Origin: Podaxis mareebaensis
Taxonomy: Eukaryota > Basidiomycota > Agaricomycetes > Agaricales > Agaricaceae
Length of the DNA: 64,000 nt
Reading direction: 5' to 3'
NCBI GenBank assembly: GCA_018524725.1
Contig: JAEUWP010000360.1
Span: 248,001-312,000 of the forward strand
The translations under genes were made by a program, and so were the position numbers. A model generated the notes under the pieces. The model was not told where the DNA came from. It ran no database searches and saw only the letters and a program-made list of their open reading frames with translations. Shown here one piece after another: positions 47,947 to 61,113 of the stretch (the stretch's first letter is position 1; each line of letters opens with the position of its first letter).

Positions 47947-49046
47947 TCATAACTCTTCAAATTCCAGGGTGAATCCGCAGGTATGGCATATTTGCATCGT
48001 TACGCCGTTCGGCCCCTTCTCACTCGGTCCAAATGAGTGTTTGTGCTCTTCATCCTTCCGACGCTGCCATACGCTCTCCTTAGTTTTCTTCCTTAGCTCC
48101 CGCAAACTTTCTTCGAATTTCTTGTTCTTTTTCTTTTTCTTCTCCGCTACTCTTCGTTCATACTCTGCGTCAAGCGCTTCGGGAGATCCCCACTTTTTCC
48201 AGGCGAATTCTTCTACTTGATAGCGGACGTACAACATCATGTTTGCATAAGTAGATTTGTGTGGATTGGCCTTGAGTAAATGTGGCATAGCTTCCTCGTC
48301 CCGCAGCTCGGGGTCGGTCAGCAGATAGTCCTACTTGCTATCAGACTCAAGGGAAAGGGCAGCTAACATGGGACACACTTCTTTGCACTCTGTTTTCGTC
48401 AGTAGACTATACTTCTCTGGCATTTCATTCTGACACTTCTTGCATACTAGGCATCGAAACACTTTCCGAAATTGATGGTCAATGTCAAGGGACTCGCATT
48501 CTCTGCACTTTAATGCCTGCGCAGGGTCCAGAGATATAGCTACACAATCGTTTTCAGTCCCGCCCACCCTTAAGAAAGGTAACATAGTGGACGTACGAGG
48601 TTCCTGATCCTGTCTCGCTCTTTCCCTCTCCCTTTCTTTCTCCTTCCGTATCCGTTCTTCATCCACTTCCTGTCCATCCTCAACAAGGAAGCCTCCCTTT
48701 GTGTTGATCATCTTTGAAAGGTCATATTCAAAGTACTTCCCAAGTCTGGAGTCGCGCTTCAGCGGTTGCGGCTTTGAAGGACCTGCGGTTGGAGACGTAG
48801 TAACATTAAGCGGCCGTTTATTATGGGCGTTGGGTATATTTGACGGGGAAGCCTCAGCTTCTTTCTGCCGTTGTGCAGCCTTTGCTGTACCTAGGCATCA
48901 ATGTCACCCGAATATATGAAGTGGAAGAGGAAATGACCTCGCAACCTGTTGATCTCGATTTGTCGTACTTGGTTCGGTGTCGTTGGTAGCCCTGTGGCTT
49001 CCATAGTTCTTGCGGGTGGCGTTGATGGACGTTCTCCCTCAGACAT
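47947..49046 (-). CDS. RAD14: XPA/Rad14 nucleotide-excision repair protein
   Basis: Damage verification and scaffolding factor of nucleotide-excision repair in the nucleus. Start ATG 49046 (MSEGERPSTPP). An intron separates the first exon from GTAKAAQRQKEAEAS. Then LGKYFEYDLSKMINTKGGFL and an acidic, charged stretch precede the zinc finger CRECESLDIDHQFRKVFRCL...CKKC (C-x2-C-x18-C-x2-C, complete). The DNA-binding part follows: MPEKYSLLTKTECKE, intron, DYLLTDPELRD, MPHLLKANPHKSTYANMMLY and QVEEFAWKKWGSPEALD. The C-terminal lysine-rich helix and a HKHSF...CHTCGF end match fungal Rad14. It is in line with, and 209 bp from, the HDAC gene. Confidence 0.92.
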
Positions 49047-49137
49047 TGCAAGCAGTGGTTCAAACAAATTATATAGTGAAAGGGAGAGAAGATGGTAAGT
49101 AAATGACTCAAGTCTTGGGGTGCGTTTATATTGGCAT

Positions 49138-49143
49138 CACGTG
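49138..49143. promoter_or_regulatory. CACGTG box upstream of XPA gene
   Basis: Hexamer in TCACGTGC context, 92 bases before the XPA start codon, within the short XPA-HDAC intergenic space. Confidence 0.35.
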
Positions 49144-49254
49144 CGGTAACAGATCCATGTCATTCAGGGGGAACTCGGTACAGGTAAAACAAAACCACTA
49201 AAATAAAAGTATAAAACAGCAATCCCGAAAGCGAGCAAGAAATATACAAGTGTT

Positions 49255-51759
49255 CTATACAGATACAGCTGCCGCATCGGGCGGAGGTGGCGTAGATGAT
49301 TTCGATTCGGAGGGCTCAAGATTAGCAGGGGTATCGTCCAAAATCATGTCATCAGCTTCTTTCTCTGACCCCTTCTCTTCCTTTGGTGGAGACGGTGATG
49401 GGGTCGCACCAGACCTCCCATTCACTGTATGGGTCTTCACACCGTTTTCCTGAACCGACGGCGGTGTATCTTCTACATCCAGGTCCATATCCCCTTCGGG
49501 AGCCTCTGTCGACATCTCTTCGGCTGCTGCACTCGACGAGAGCACGCGGACAGCGGTCGTGTGCCCACTTGGTCCAACACCGTGTGTGTTTGCTGAACTT
49601 GAAGCGAGGATCCCAACGCCCATACCGAATTTGAGCTTGTTATCACTGTCGCTGCTGTGACCCCGCCCACGATGACTTGCATGATCGCGTCTGCCATCAC
49701 CTTCGTCTTCCGAATCTGAGAGCTCACCGTCAGGTTGTATTCGCGAATCGAGAAGGCGTCGAGGTCGTCGATCGTCTGGATCGTCCTCGTCTTCATCACG
49801 ATTAGGATCGTCCATCAGCTCGTCAATGGGCATGCTGGGCCGGTCTATAAAGAAAAGGAGCGTCAGCATGCGGAGAATTATATATATGAAGAGAAACAGA
49901 TATGTACCTTGCATTTGTACGCTTGGAGGTCCACCGATGTGTCGTAAATTTTCCATTACAATCCGCTTGACGCGCTCGAGGTAAGCTGGTGTGTTCATAT
50001 CGTCTACGTTAGACGACTTCACGTCGAGTTTGTAGTCCGGACCAAAGTACTCGTAGTACTCGTTTACAGGAATATCTACGGTGGCACATAAGTCCTAAGT
50101 GTTGTTCTCTCACACCTGAAGACTTACCTGGAGTAAGTTCGAAGCCTGCCGCTAGGCCAGTTTCATAGGCCCACGCGCGGCTGACGTTTCGCATGGTATA
50201 TCCACCACCTCCAAGAAGTAATAGTGGCTTATTGAAGGACTTGACGAACCGCACACAGTTTGCGTGTCCTGGATACAAGCATCAGGACAATAACCTTGAA
50301 AGAGACAACCGACATACCACGCATCGACAAATTGAGGCAACCAAGTTTATCTCCGGACAACGAGTCTGTACCACACTGAAGAACAATCGCCGATGGGTCA
50401 TACGACTCCATCACTTGTCGAATAACCTGATGATTCGTCAAGTCAAGCTATGCGATGAGAGCAAAACAGAAGGAGCGCACAGGTTCGAAAACAGATTTGT
50501 AGTTCTCGTCTGAGATACCGTCGCGAAGGGGAAAGTTCAGTGCATAATACTTCCCCTTCATCACACCAACATCCTACAAAATGCAGAAATACGTTCAGAC
50601 GCCGTATCATCTGACGGTGATGTGATCACCCACCCGTAGTTCACCTGTGCCAGGGAAGTACTCCCCATATTTATGGAAGCTGACCGTCATTACACGGTCA
50701 GTGGTGTAGAACGCCTCTTCCACACCATCTCCATGGTGGACGTCAATATCAATGTACAAAACGCGGTTATGATATCTACAGGGGAGATTTCGTCAGATAG
50801 GCGCCTTCGTATTTGATGTGCCAGCACATACCGCAATAGCTCTAGAATTCCAAGTACGATGTCTAAAAAAGCGACAGCACTGCTGCTGAGATTCCACAAG
50901 AGACGCAAGAACCATCTGACCCACCATTCACATAACAAAATCCACTAGCTTCACTCTTTTTCGCGTGATGCAATCCTCCAGCCCAGTTGATAGCTATGTC
51001 ACATTTGTCACGACTAAGTCGAGCAGCTCCCTCTACAAGGCGGATAAGTATGTGAAACTTCGAGAAATGAGCAGAAAGTCGACCTACCCATAGAACCGCC
51101 AGCCGAGATGGAACAGTAGTCGAACAGACCGTCAAATACGGGACAATCATCTCCGACATTATCTAAATTACCACCCCACAATTGTCAAGGAACCCCGAAA
51201 CCGCACAAGGAAGCGTGGAGAAGTGCAGCTTACATTTGTGTTGCTCCTTGACAAATGAGTTCATGTTTGACGGTGTGATCTTGCTAAGGAATTCCACGTA
51301 GTCATCCGAATGAAACTGGGTCATTTCGCGTTTTGTTGCAGGTTTTGCGCGCTACAAATGCGGAATAATATATGCAACGCCAGTACGGAACAAGATTATC
51401 AGCTCGCTGAGTAGGAGCTTAGCGTACGTTGACCTACGAATATTTCCATTTTCTCGTAGAGCCCGTAATTCATTACAAGAGAATGGCACATGCGTATGCG
51501 CGTTGGCTTCATTCTGTAGTGATAGCAAATAAAATAAATATTAGGCTCGTAGAAAATTTCCGGGAGCATCACTTACGGATGTCCTGGTCCATAGTGGAAC
51601 CCGCCAATGTCAGAATCGAAAAAATAGCACTGGGATTCAAGCGAGGCAAGTCAATATCCTGGGCGAGATGATGTGGGACCCAGGGAGGCGGATAAAATGA
51701 GCGAGACTCACGACGCGTTTCTTTTGTTCGCCCGCAATGGGCAGCATTCTTTCCGACAT
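49255..51759 (-). CDS. RPD3: Class I histone deacetylase (Rpd3/HDAC1 type)
   Basis: Zinc-dependent lysine deacetylase, nuclear, catalytic subunit of Rpd3/Sin3-type complexes. Start ATG 51759 ([16 protein letters not shown]), then [18 protein letters not shown] after an intron. Further exons: [68 protein letters not shown] (catalytic His pair), [20 protein letters not shown] (zinc ligands), [30 protein letters not shown] and [18 protein letters not shown]. The active site appears complete. The C-terminus past [14 protein letters not shown] is a long acidic, Ser-rich disordered tail of about 190 residues, with [20 protein letters not shown], longer than yeast Rpd3's. Confidence 0.95.
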
Positions 51760-52089
51760 CCTTCAAGGTATGTAGTGAAGGTATTTATTGCATCGAGAGG
51801 AGGAGTTGACAAGTTTATCCCAGCGAACGGCAGAGCCTCACGGAATTGTAATGAACAGCACGTGCCAGGGTTTTATTTGTCAAGAACGTCCGAAAATAAC
51901 TCATCTGCCACACGCACGGTCCGGGGTCCATTAAACGGCGTACTAGCATACGATATATTTCCAGCTAACAAAACCGACAGCGTATGGGGAGTGTATAGAC
52001 ATTTGAGGTGTAAAATTAATCAGGTACCTATATTTTCGGCTTTCCTAAAGGTGCTTCACGGTCTGAATGGTATTTGACCATCAGTCAGG

Positions 52090-52940
52090 CTATGAGAGAG
52101 GCGCAAGTAGAGTGCCTGATTTACCCTGATATACCAAAGTAGATGGGGCAAATCCGAAGTCCTCTGTGAGTTTAATGTTCTGGTTCCAACTGCGGTAAGC
52201 CAGAATGATTATCAGTCGCGATTTAGCACATACCAATTCTCCGGCGATCACTCGGACCTGGGGTCGCAAACGTATATCAGCAACGACCATACGCATCTAC
52301 TCAATCGCTTACCATTGACCAATGATGCACGCAATGAAGGCTGGCGAACCATAGCTATGGGAAAAGTCGTTTAGAGACCCTTCGGGGAATTGAGAATGTC
52401 ATCTCACTTCTCGCCCAAAAGTAGATTGGAATTCCTGCATATGGGGAGTTACTGCATGGAGTGTTATAGGTGCATTCATGTCTGCGGTAGGGACGACATC
52501 CTCAAGCTGTTTTATCGCTTCGAGAAGAGCCTCCTTTGCACTGGCGCGGCTGGTTTCCATTGGCGTATTCCGAATGCGAGCGTCATACGATAGAATATAT
52601 GGTGGGGGCTGCAACATACAAGCTGCGAGCAGGACAAAGTGGTCCCGGGCATGGCGCAAGTGCTTGCCTAACAGAGAAGATTTCGGGAAGATTTCAGTGG
52701 CATTAAACGGGTTTATGGGGTTTGGTGTGTACCGATGGTAGACCCGGGAAGATACTTCGAGCTTATGGTAAGCTGCTCATCGGATGTCAAGTAATTATCC
52801 AAAAGATCGACCGCTTGAAGCAGAACAGTCTTAGCGACGGACAGCTGTTGTTGCCGTGGGTCGCTGAAGTCGGGTCGAGGCGCAACACCGTTTGTTGACG
52901 AAGGCATGGATGGCTGTGAAGAAGAAAGTTCAGATTGCAT
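52090..52940 (-). CDS. DinB-like four-helix-bundle protein
   Basis: ATG 52940 (MQSELSSSQPSMPSSTNGVA) opens about 215 residues over five exons. Segments: KTVLLQAVDLLDNYLTSDEQ, GKHLRHARDHFVLLAACMLQ, LSYDARIRNTPMETSRASAK, LHAVTPHMQEFQSTFGRE, ELWFASLHCVHHWSMVRVIA and TEDFGFAPSTLVYQG. The spaced histidines in RHARDHF and HCVHHW fit the metal site of DinB/YfiT-like proteins, some of which are thiol-dependent enzymes. Fungal members are uncharacterised, so no reaction is assigned. The last intron uses acceptor AACCAG|AAC, which alone keeps the frame. The upstream in-frame codons to 52976 start with TTG and are not used. Confidence 0.75.
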
Positions 52941-53463
52941 ACTGAAATCCGTAGTGACGAATGATGATCGGGCCAAGTGGCACTCGACTTATTTATATTG
53001 CTGCTCATTCCAACTTAACCGCGACAGCAATGCGTAAAAGGCGAGGTCATCCACCCTATCTTGGCTGTCATCCACTCGAGTTGCCCTAGTTCCTCAGCGC
53101 AAAAATCAAAACGTTGCCATTCGGTTGTGCGTGTTGGACAAAATGATCGGTCATTATTGAATACAGGTATTCCTCCGCCTAATTTCGGGCGACCCACGAG
53201 TGTTAGACCCGTCCGAACTCAAGGGGAGGATAGATGTCGCTCTCCCAAAGCCTTGCCTGCAGCGTGTCCACAAGGAACCGCTGGGTGAGAGACAGGAAGC
53301 GCGTCGCGGGCGTCATCCGTCATCGTCACTTTGGTTAAGGAAAGTTTTTTCCCGTCCCCGGGCTCCGGTAACAGATAGCTGCTGACTAATCACGATCACA
53401 ACAGGGTATGCTGTCACCGGTTTACCGTCACCCTTTCTCTTGTATAGACTACCTCCAGCTAAT
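52941..53463. promoter_or_regulatory. Divergent intergenic region DinB-like / LSC2
   Basis: About 520 bp between divergent starts; must hold both promoters. No protein-coding evidence. No CACGTG box seen. Confidence 0.45.
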
Positions 53464-55170
53464 ATGCTCTCGACCATTAGAAAAGCGGGCGTTCTCGCGC
53501 GTGTATGTTCTCTACTTCTTGTGCTGAATTCTGCTGATAAGAATGCAGGCTGCATCTGCAGGCCAGAGGCGGTTCCTGTCGATCCATGAATACCAGTCCA
53601 TGAATCTCTTGAACTCCGTGAGCTGGCTCTTTTCTGCCACCAACGTCCCATTTTCTTACTTTGGTTTCGTAGTATGGAATTCCAACCCCAAAGAGTGTCG
53701 CCGCGAAGACGCCCCAAGAGGCCTTTGATGTTGCGAAGAACTTCGGTACCTCACGCTTCGTGTTGTGACCCCGTGTCCGGTTTTCCTAACTCCGTTCCAA
53801 AGGCCGCGACAAACTCGTCATTAAGGCTCAGGTCCTCGCCGGCGGCCGTGGAAAGGGCAGATTCGACACTGGTCTGCAGGGAGGTGTCCAAATGGTCGAA
53901 AGGTGGGCACTTTCAGGACATTCTGGACATTATCATACCATATCCTGACTTCTCGCTTCCATCTTTCCTTTCAAACAGTCCTCAACAAGCGAAGGAATAT
54001 GCAGAAAAAATGATCGGTTCCAAACTTATCACGAAGCAAACGGGAGCTGCAGGTCGCATCTGCAATGCCGTACGTCTGATTTCCAATTTCAAGGTGCTTC
54101 TAGCTCCTTAGCTCTTTTATGTCCGTGATCCACAGGTCATGCTTGCTGAGCGTCGTGAGCCGGCTCATGAGTACTATGTTGCCGTGCTCAATGACCGAAA
54201 GACCCAGGGCGTTGTCCTCGTTACTTCCGCACAGGGTGGTATGAACATTGAGGAAGTCGCTGCCAAGGATCCCAATGCTATTATCACAACCCCAATCGAC
54301 TTCGAAAGGGGTCTAAGTAAGGCCGAGGCTCTCGAAGTCGCGAAGAAACTCGGGTTCAGCGACGAAAAGACCCAATCTCAAGCTGCCGACATCTTCATCA
54401 ACCTCTACAAGATCTTTAAGGACAAAGATGCCACCCAGATTGAGATTAACCCTATGGCTCTCGCCAAGGACGGCGAGGTACTCTGGTAAGTGTTGACTTA
54501 ACCGTGTTCAGCTGCATATCCAATCTATTTTCAGCATGGATGCCAAGTTCGGGTTCGACGACAATGCGGAGTTCCGTCAGAAGGATATCTTTGCTCTTCG
54601 TGATATCTCCCAGGAAGAGCCTTCTGAAGTTGAAGCCCAGAAAGCCAACCTGAACTTCATCAAGCTCGACGGTAGTATCGGGTGCTTAGTCAACGGTGCT
54701 GGCCTTGCTATGGCCACCATGGATGTTCTCTCGCTCCACGGTGGTAACCCTGCGAATTTCTTGGACGTTGGAGGGTGGGTATCTTCTTAAACGTGTTTGT
54801 GCGCGTGTTCTCATTGTGTACACAGAGGTGCTACCCCTGAGACCGTCAAGAAGGCTTTCGAGATTCTCCTTGCTGACCCCAAGGTCAAGAGCATTTTCAT
54901 CAACATTTTTGGTGGTATCATGCGCTGTGACTATATTGCCGAGGGTGTCATCAAGGCTACAAGAGAGCTCGGCCTCAAGATTCCTCTCGTTGTCAGGTTG
55001 AAGGGTACCAAGGAAGAAGAGGCCAAGCAGTAAGTCCCGTCAGAAACTCGTGGTGCTGCATTTGCTGATGCGTGATGCTTTACAGAATGATCAGGGAGTC
55101 CGGCCTTAAGATCGTGGCCTTTGATAGCCTGGACGAGGCAGCTGAGAAAGCTGTCGAACTCGCGGTATAG
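53464..55170 (+). CDS. LSC2: Succinate-CoA ligase beta subunit, mitochondrial
   Basis: TCA-cycle enzyme subunit making succinate and ATP/GTP from succinyl-CoA. ATG 53464 gives [13 protein letters not shown], then [20 protein letters not shown], a typical presequence and start of the ATP-grasp fold. Next: [40 protein letters not shown] (nucleotide-binding loop), [126 protein letters not shown] and [20 protein letters not shown]. Eight or so exons joined by about 50-80 bp introns. Full length is near the expected 420 residues. Nucleotide preference is not clear from sequence. Confidence 0.95.
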
Positions 55171-55457
55171 ACAATTAGGTTCCATATTATTCTCAGTTGG
55201 TTGCATATATATCTTCAAATGAATTTATACCATTCATAATATCCCTCATGTCGCGCGCAGGTTTTGATCGTATGGGCGAACGTGTGAATATAAATTGAAC
55301 ATTGTGTGCAATATGAACAACAGCGATTTACTATAGAAAAACAAATACGACAAGTGCAAAACAAGTGCGACGGGGCAAGAAAAAGAAATGAGAATGAGTT
55401 GGCAGAGAGAAAAGCTTAAAACACATGTATGCTAGTTAGTGCACAAAGAGACAATGT

Positions 55458-58400
55458 TCACCATGTAGACCTAACAAAAGAAGCAGCGGGATTATAAGCC
55501 GGAGGGTGGTGGGGTTGCTGACCAGTCACGTTCGCAGCTTGCGGCGGAGGGGCCTGTGACATATCCGTCCGAGGTTGTCCTCTTCCAGGCCCAGCAGTAG
55601 GCTGTAGGGGAACATTCATATACGCGCCAGAAGGACCATGATTCTGGTGTGGCTGCATAGGCTGCATATGCATCATCACAGGACTACTCGCATACATCGG
55701 TGGAGCTGTGTGAACATGGGCGTGCTGCATCGCAGGGCTCATCATTGGCACACCTCGACCTCGTCCAGCAGCTGTACCGACAGGTGGTTGTGGCGGCGGC
55801 GGGGGATGCATCGTGCCCATAGGATGTGGTGCGTACATAGGGGCATTGGGACCTGGATAGGGCATCATAGGAGCGGTATAGGGAGACATCATCGGTCGCA
55901 TGACATTGCCAGGGTTTCCAGGTGTAGACCCTGGTTGGGGGATCCAAAGGGGTGTCTGATACATCTGTGTGTGGCCATTGACGTTCATCCTGCTTGGCAC
56001 GGGACTGGACGTCAACGGGTGGGGGTAGACGACAGTTGGACTGGGTGAATGGCTCATCATGGGGGAGTAGTGGTCATAGGTATGTTGTCTCATCGCATTA
56101 GGAAGCATGGGCGAATAAGGATACGGGGAACGAGTAGGGGTATTGTTAGTCGAAGGCGGGGAGACGTGATTCCGATTCTGATTCGAGTTGGAAGAAGACG
56201 ACGAAGGCACCTTCTGGAAGGCTTTTGTGACTTCATGGAGAGACATGCGGGATGTAGTAGGCGCAAGTACAGGGGGCGGCGTCTCCCCATCCTCGGACTT
56301 GACATCTTGAATCGTAAACGGTACAGACGTCAAATCATCCGCAATCCCTTCCAGCGAGTTAACGGGATTCAGATCAAGCTTGTTCGCCGGTTGTGACCAG
56401 ACGGCTTTGAGGTGCTCTGGATCGGGAGCTCGCACGGGACTATCCTTTATGGGGACATTGAGAGAAGCCCTCCCCCAGGGTGTCGATGTTGCCGTTGCTT
56501 GATGATTTGGTGATGGCGCTGAGACGCTACGTGCGGTCTGAAAAGGAAAATGTCAGTCAGTCTCAAGACACCGGTGGTATACAAGTAGTATACTGGCAAT
56601 TACTCACCGAGTCATCGGCAGATTTGCTTTCCGATACCTTCGAATTGGCCGATGGTGATGATGATGATTGGGTTGCATTAGTCTCCGTACCCGCCTTCGC
56701 TCCATCAAGTAGAGGCGCACCGCTGCTACTTCCAGGACTTGTCCCACTCTCGTCTTTCGTTTGTGAAACCACCTCCGCGTTCGAAGCTCCAGAAACACCA
56801 GAAGAGGGCTCAACCGTCAACTCATCCAACTCACTCGTCACAATGAAATTCACAAGAGGCTTAGGGTCAGCCTCAACAACGTCTATACGTGAGTCACGAA
56901 TAAACGCCACAACAGACCCAGCAGGCATTTTCGGTTGTCTCGTCCTCGTGTGCGTATGGGGTTCTTCCTGTTGTTTCGCCGGCGGCTTCGATTCCTGATC
57001 CTGAACGCCCACACCACCCTTATCTTTCTCACTACTGACGCCTTCCTTCTCTTCCTCCTTCTCCTCCGCCCTCACTGACGGCCCCCTTCTCCAACTCGTC
57101 ACACCGTCCGCATTCGTCTGTTTGCCAAACGCCCCAAGGTTGCCGTACTTCCCACCCATGCTAACTGTCCGTGGTACCATAGGTCCCGACTTCGACCTCG
57201 GCAGCGCAACACGAATCCTGCTGCCCTTGAAGCTAGGAGGAGGCTGCCTGAACAGCGCGGAATTGACGGTGAAATCTCGCTTGTTCATGCCTTGCACAGG
57301 TGGCACAAACGACAGCAACTCGAACCTCGCAGGTGGTGGAGGTTTTGAGAATCCATTCAGTTGCCGTCGTGGTACTGGTTCGATATAATGCGAAACTTTG
57401 GGCAGTTGCACCTTGGTCTCCGTCGAAGCAGGAGAATACGAAGGATCCTTTGACGTGCTGAGAGGTTCTCTTAGTTCCTCGAGTTTCTCTTCCGTTCGAG
57501 GCCTGGGTGGAGGCAACCATCGTTCTCGTTTCCCCGAAGTCGACGAGGTTCGTGGAGGAGGTTGCTCTGTCTCTGCTGTGAGACGGTTCTCCTTGCTCGC
57601 GGCACCACTGGCCTGCATTCCATCGATAGCGCCTTTAATCCTCGACATCACATCATCAATGGCCGACATCGACGCCTCTGTATGCGGCCGCATCCGAGCA
57701 TGAGGAACGGGATGAGGCAAAGCCGTCTCCCGAACAATAGGCGCGCTCCCAAATGTACGCGCGGTGTTTTCTTCCTTTACACCAGCTACCTTCAACCTTT
57801 CTTCATTCTCAGCAACATGCGCGCTCGTTTTCCTTCTCCAAACGCCATCGTTCTTTGCTGCAGGAGTAGAAGGCTTGGTGTCCTCGAAGAAATCACTAGC
57901 GGTTGGCCGGATCTTGGGAGGTACGGCTTCTTTCTTCATCTCTGCCTCCGTCTTCTCTGCTGCCACCGCCTCGTTCTTCGGCTTCTGCTTCCCATCACCA
58001 ACGGGCTTGCCCACATTCGAGGAATCCACGGCTTCAGGATCCTTCATCGGACCCTCAGCAGTATCAGCATGGTCCGGCGTAGTAGTTGTTGCTGCTACCG
58101 TGATTTGCACCGACTCCGCTGTCAAGTGTGGTGACCGAGAATGAATCTGTCGAGGAGTTGAAGGTGGCGGTGGCAACGGGTTCACCTTCGCTCTCCACGA
58201 CTCCGCTTGAGCGGCCGGAGATGCATCGGCCGCCGGTGCACGTGTCCCAACGCCAAATGAGGGCCTCCGAGCACCAGCGCCAGCTTCTGAAGGTACTCGC
58301 CGCTGTTGACCGCGCAGTGACGGCGGTCGCCGAGGTAGATTTTTTGGTAACGAAGTCGCATCGATACTTGGGCGACGCTCTGATAATGGTGACTTTGTTA

Positions 58401-60799
58401 CCTCAGTCCCACTAACAACACTCTCGATGAATGCGACAGCTTCCTTCTCCTGCAACTACCGTAACCCTCAACATCACAAACCGGTAAGAAAATATAAAAT
58501 AACGACATACCTTCGCCTTTGCCTCCTCTTCCTTCCTCTCTTTCTCCTCCCGCTCCTTCTCTCTCTCAGCCTCCATAGCTTTCATCTTCTCCTCCAACTC
58601 TAACGCCTTCTTCCTCGCCCTCTCCTTCTGCGCTTCCCTCTCAGCCTCCTCTTGCTGCTTCCTCGCCTTTGCCCGCGCAGCCGCACTCTGCATCAAATCC
58701 TTTGTCACCTCATCCAAATCTGCACCAGAACCAGGTAACGCAATGTTAGAAGCAGCACTAGGAGACAACGCCAGAGCAGATGCAATCGATAACGACGGCG
58801 AAGGTGGAGCAAAGCGAGAAGATTGTGGCGATGTCGGCGACGTGCCTTGTGCATACGGATAGCGTCCATCACGGTCCCGAGACGGCAGTCGTCTAGGAAT
58901 AGGCATGTTAGGTGAAAGGTGGGGTGGGAGCTGACGACCGCCTTCTTGGGAAGGGCGACGTGTTGTGTGAAGGGGAACTGGTGGAGGTCCCATGTCTGAG
59001 CGCCGCCCACGTTCGCTGGGTTCACGGTCTCGGCCTGGTAGGGAAGTAGATGGTGCCATGTCATGATGTCCCCACTCGTTTCTTGTTGCACGCGGACTCG
59101 GAGGGTGGTCTCGCCTGGGCCCAGTATCCCGACGGTCACCAATAGGTCCAGGTGTCAATCCGGATCTTGGAGGTGCGCCATTGGTACCCCGAGGTCGTGG
59201 AGGAAACTCGCCGTTACCCTGCTTCTGCAATAGTTGAACATTACCCTTCCTTGAGTCTGCAGGAGATATTGAACCGTCATTGTAGCTTCCTCTCCTGTTC
59301 TGATACGGCGATTGGCCAGGACGTGATGAATGACTGTATGGCTCCAATCTATTTGAGCGCTCGTTGAACAGCTGTGGCTGTGAATGCTCTTGACCATGTA
59401 AAGAAGTACCTCGACTTGACAAAGCGGGACTCGTGGAGGCAAGGTCTCGCGCAGATGGTGTAGGTGAGGGTTTTGATTTAGGCCAACTCCGGTCAAAATC
59501 ATCTACGAAACGGTCTTCCTTCCTCACGAGTTGACTCTGGTCGTCCGGTGGAGGTGGGGAAGTGGAAAGTTCAGTCGCTTCAACTTTGTATTGTCTGCCG
59601 TCACCGAATTCAATAACACCCCCGAGGAAATCATCATTATCCTCTTCCATCTGAAATGAATACCATGAACATGCAGCATTGTTGTATGATCGGACTTGAG
59701 ACAAGACGCACCTCATCCCAGTGATGCGCATTCGGGTCCAAATGCACGCCTCGGAATGTATCCGCCTCCTCCTCCAAGCGATGCTTTACGGCAGACCCCG
59801 GTTCCGGACTCGCTTTCTGCTCATCTTGTTTAGGCTTCCGAGTGGTAGTGGCTACGTAAATACAAGACCGGACCTCAGTATAGAACACCCCCACGGTGGT
59901 GGAAACACACCTTTGGCAACTTCAGCAGCTGTCGGAAAGTCCTCCGATGTCATAATGGGAGCTACAGAAGCTGGCTTGACGTTACCCCATGCCGGCTTCG
60001 CTGGAGGCTTAACACCTGAACCCTCCTTCTGCAGATTAGTGTTTTGCAAGATAGCCGCGCGAGGCTGAGGCTGTATCACTTTGCCTACATGAGGCAGCTG
60101 TGGGGCAGCAGAGCTGGCGGGCACGGCAGTCGCTGCGGAAGGTAAAGGGGAAGAACCAATTGGTGAGTTCGTTCCGGTTGAAGAGGGGGCTGCCGATGCT
60201 GGTCTCGACCATCCTGGTCCTGTCGTGGTTGGAGGTGCGGGTGATCCAGTGAGTTTTGCAGTGACGAGTCGGGAATGGGACTGGGTAGTTTGTACTTGTG
60301 GTCGAGCTGTTAACCCCCATCGTCAGTACAAGTACACAATGTCATGTAGACGGTGAACGAGAGAAGGTGAACACTCACATATAGAGCTGTTGGACTTACT
60401 TGCTGCAGCCGCCGATGAGGCAGTTGTCATGGCCGCAGTGGCAGAATTCTTCTCAAGGAATCTCTTGTTTATGTTCACAGCATTGAACTTCTTGGGTGGG
60501 TGGTGGGTAGTAGTGGAGGAAGACTGGGTGCTGCTGGAACCAAGCTGGACGAGGGTGGGACGAGTAGGGGCGGTGGCGGGCCGTGTCTCTGCAGTGGAAG
60601 AGGGCGCAGACGCCGGGTCAGCTGAGTCTTTGGCTGCTACAGCGGACGAGGGAGGTGGAGAAGTCTCCGAGTCCTTATTGACCTCTTCACTGGCAGCAGA
60701 CTGGCCAGGATGCCCCTGGGCGTCGGCCACGGATGGTTGTGCCTCCTCCTCGCTATTCGATTCAGACAGCAGGATGGGTTTCTGGTCTGTATTCGCCAT
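55458..60799 (-). CDS. Large disordered protein with PRRC2/BAT2-like N-terminus
   Basis: About 1,550-1,650 residues on the minus strand from ATG 60799 (MANTDQKPILLSES) to 55458. Near residue 100 KKFNAVNINKRFLEKN occurs and, later, KPAWGNVKPASVAPIMTSED followed by DFPTAAEVAK; this order resembles the BAT2/PRRC2 N-terminal domain (RNA granule and translation proteins), a tentative match. Next ADTFRGVHLDPNAHHWDE, DFLGGVIEFGDGRQYKV, an Arg/Ser/Pro-rich region, a long charged coiled coil (about 58510-58700: KARKQQEEAEREAQKERARK), Pro/Ser-rich segments, SVVAFIRDSRIDVVEADPKP and a Met/Pro/His/Gln-rich C-terminus ending RSTW. It has few introns. Everything points to a scaffold rather than an enzyme. 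A gene with this consistent frame over 5 kb is certain; its function is not. Confidence 0.75.
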
Positions 60800-61113
60800 A
60801 AACGCGTCACAAGACGCCAATTGGTCTTCAATTTTGGAGATCCCGCGAGACGAACTGGAGACATCGATGTCGTCAGCATGATTACTCGAGCAGAATCAGC
60901 AAGAAAGAGGAAGAGAGGGAAAGAAAGCGAGCATACCTGGGGTGATATACCGCCAGTGGGGGGAGTGAATATAGAGATTCTCAGCACCCGCCTTGGCTCA
61001 CCCTTTCTGGCTCAACCACGGCCACTCGCCGGCCGAACGCTCATAACAGGCAACTTGCCGGCATGGCGCCGACGTACATTATGTCTACTATCTTACAACT
61101 CGCTCTGCACTCC

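Noticed and set aside
52941..52976. Longer start for the DinB-like protein
   Set aside because: The extension begins at TTG; the first ATG in frame is at 52940.
55638..58415. Long plus-strand ORFs opposite the PRRC2-like gene (for example 55638-56048, 56049-56396, 57562-58134)
   Set aside because: Their translations are His/Arg/Trp or Leu/Arg-rich shadows of the Pro/Met/Ser codons on the minus strand, which has one continuous frame and clean introns.
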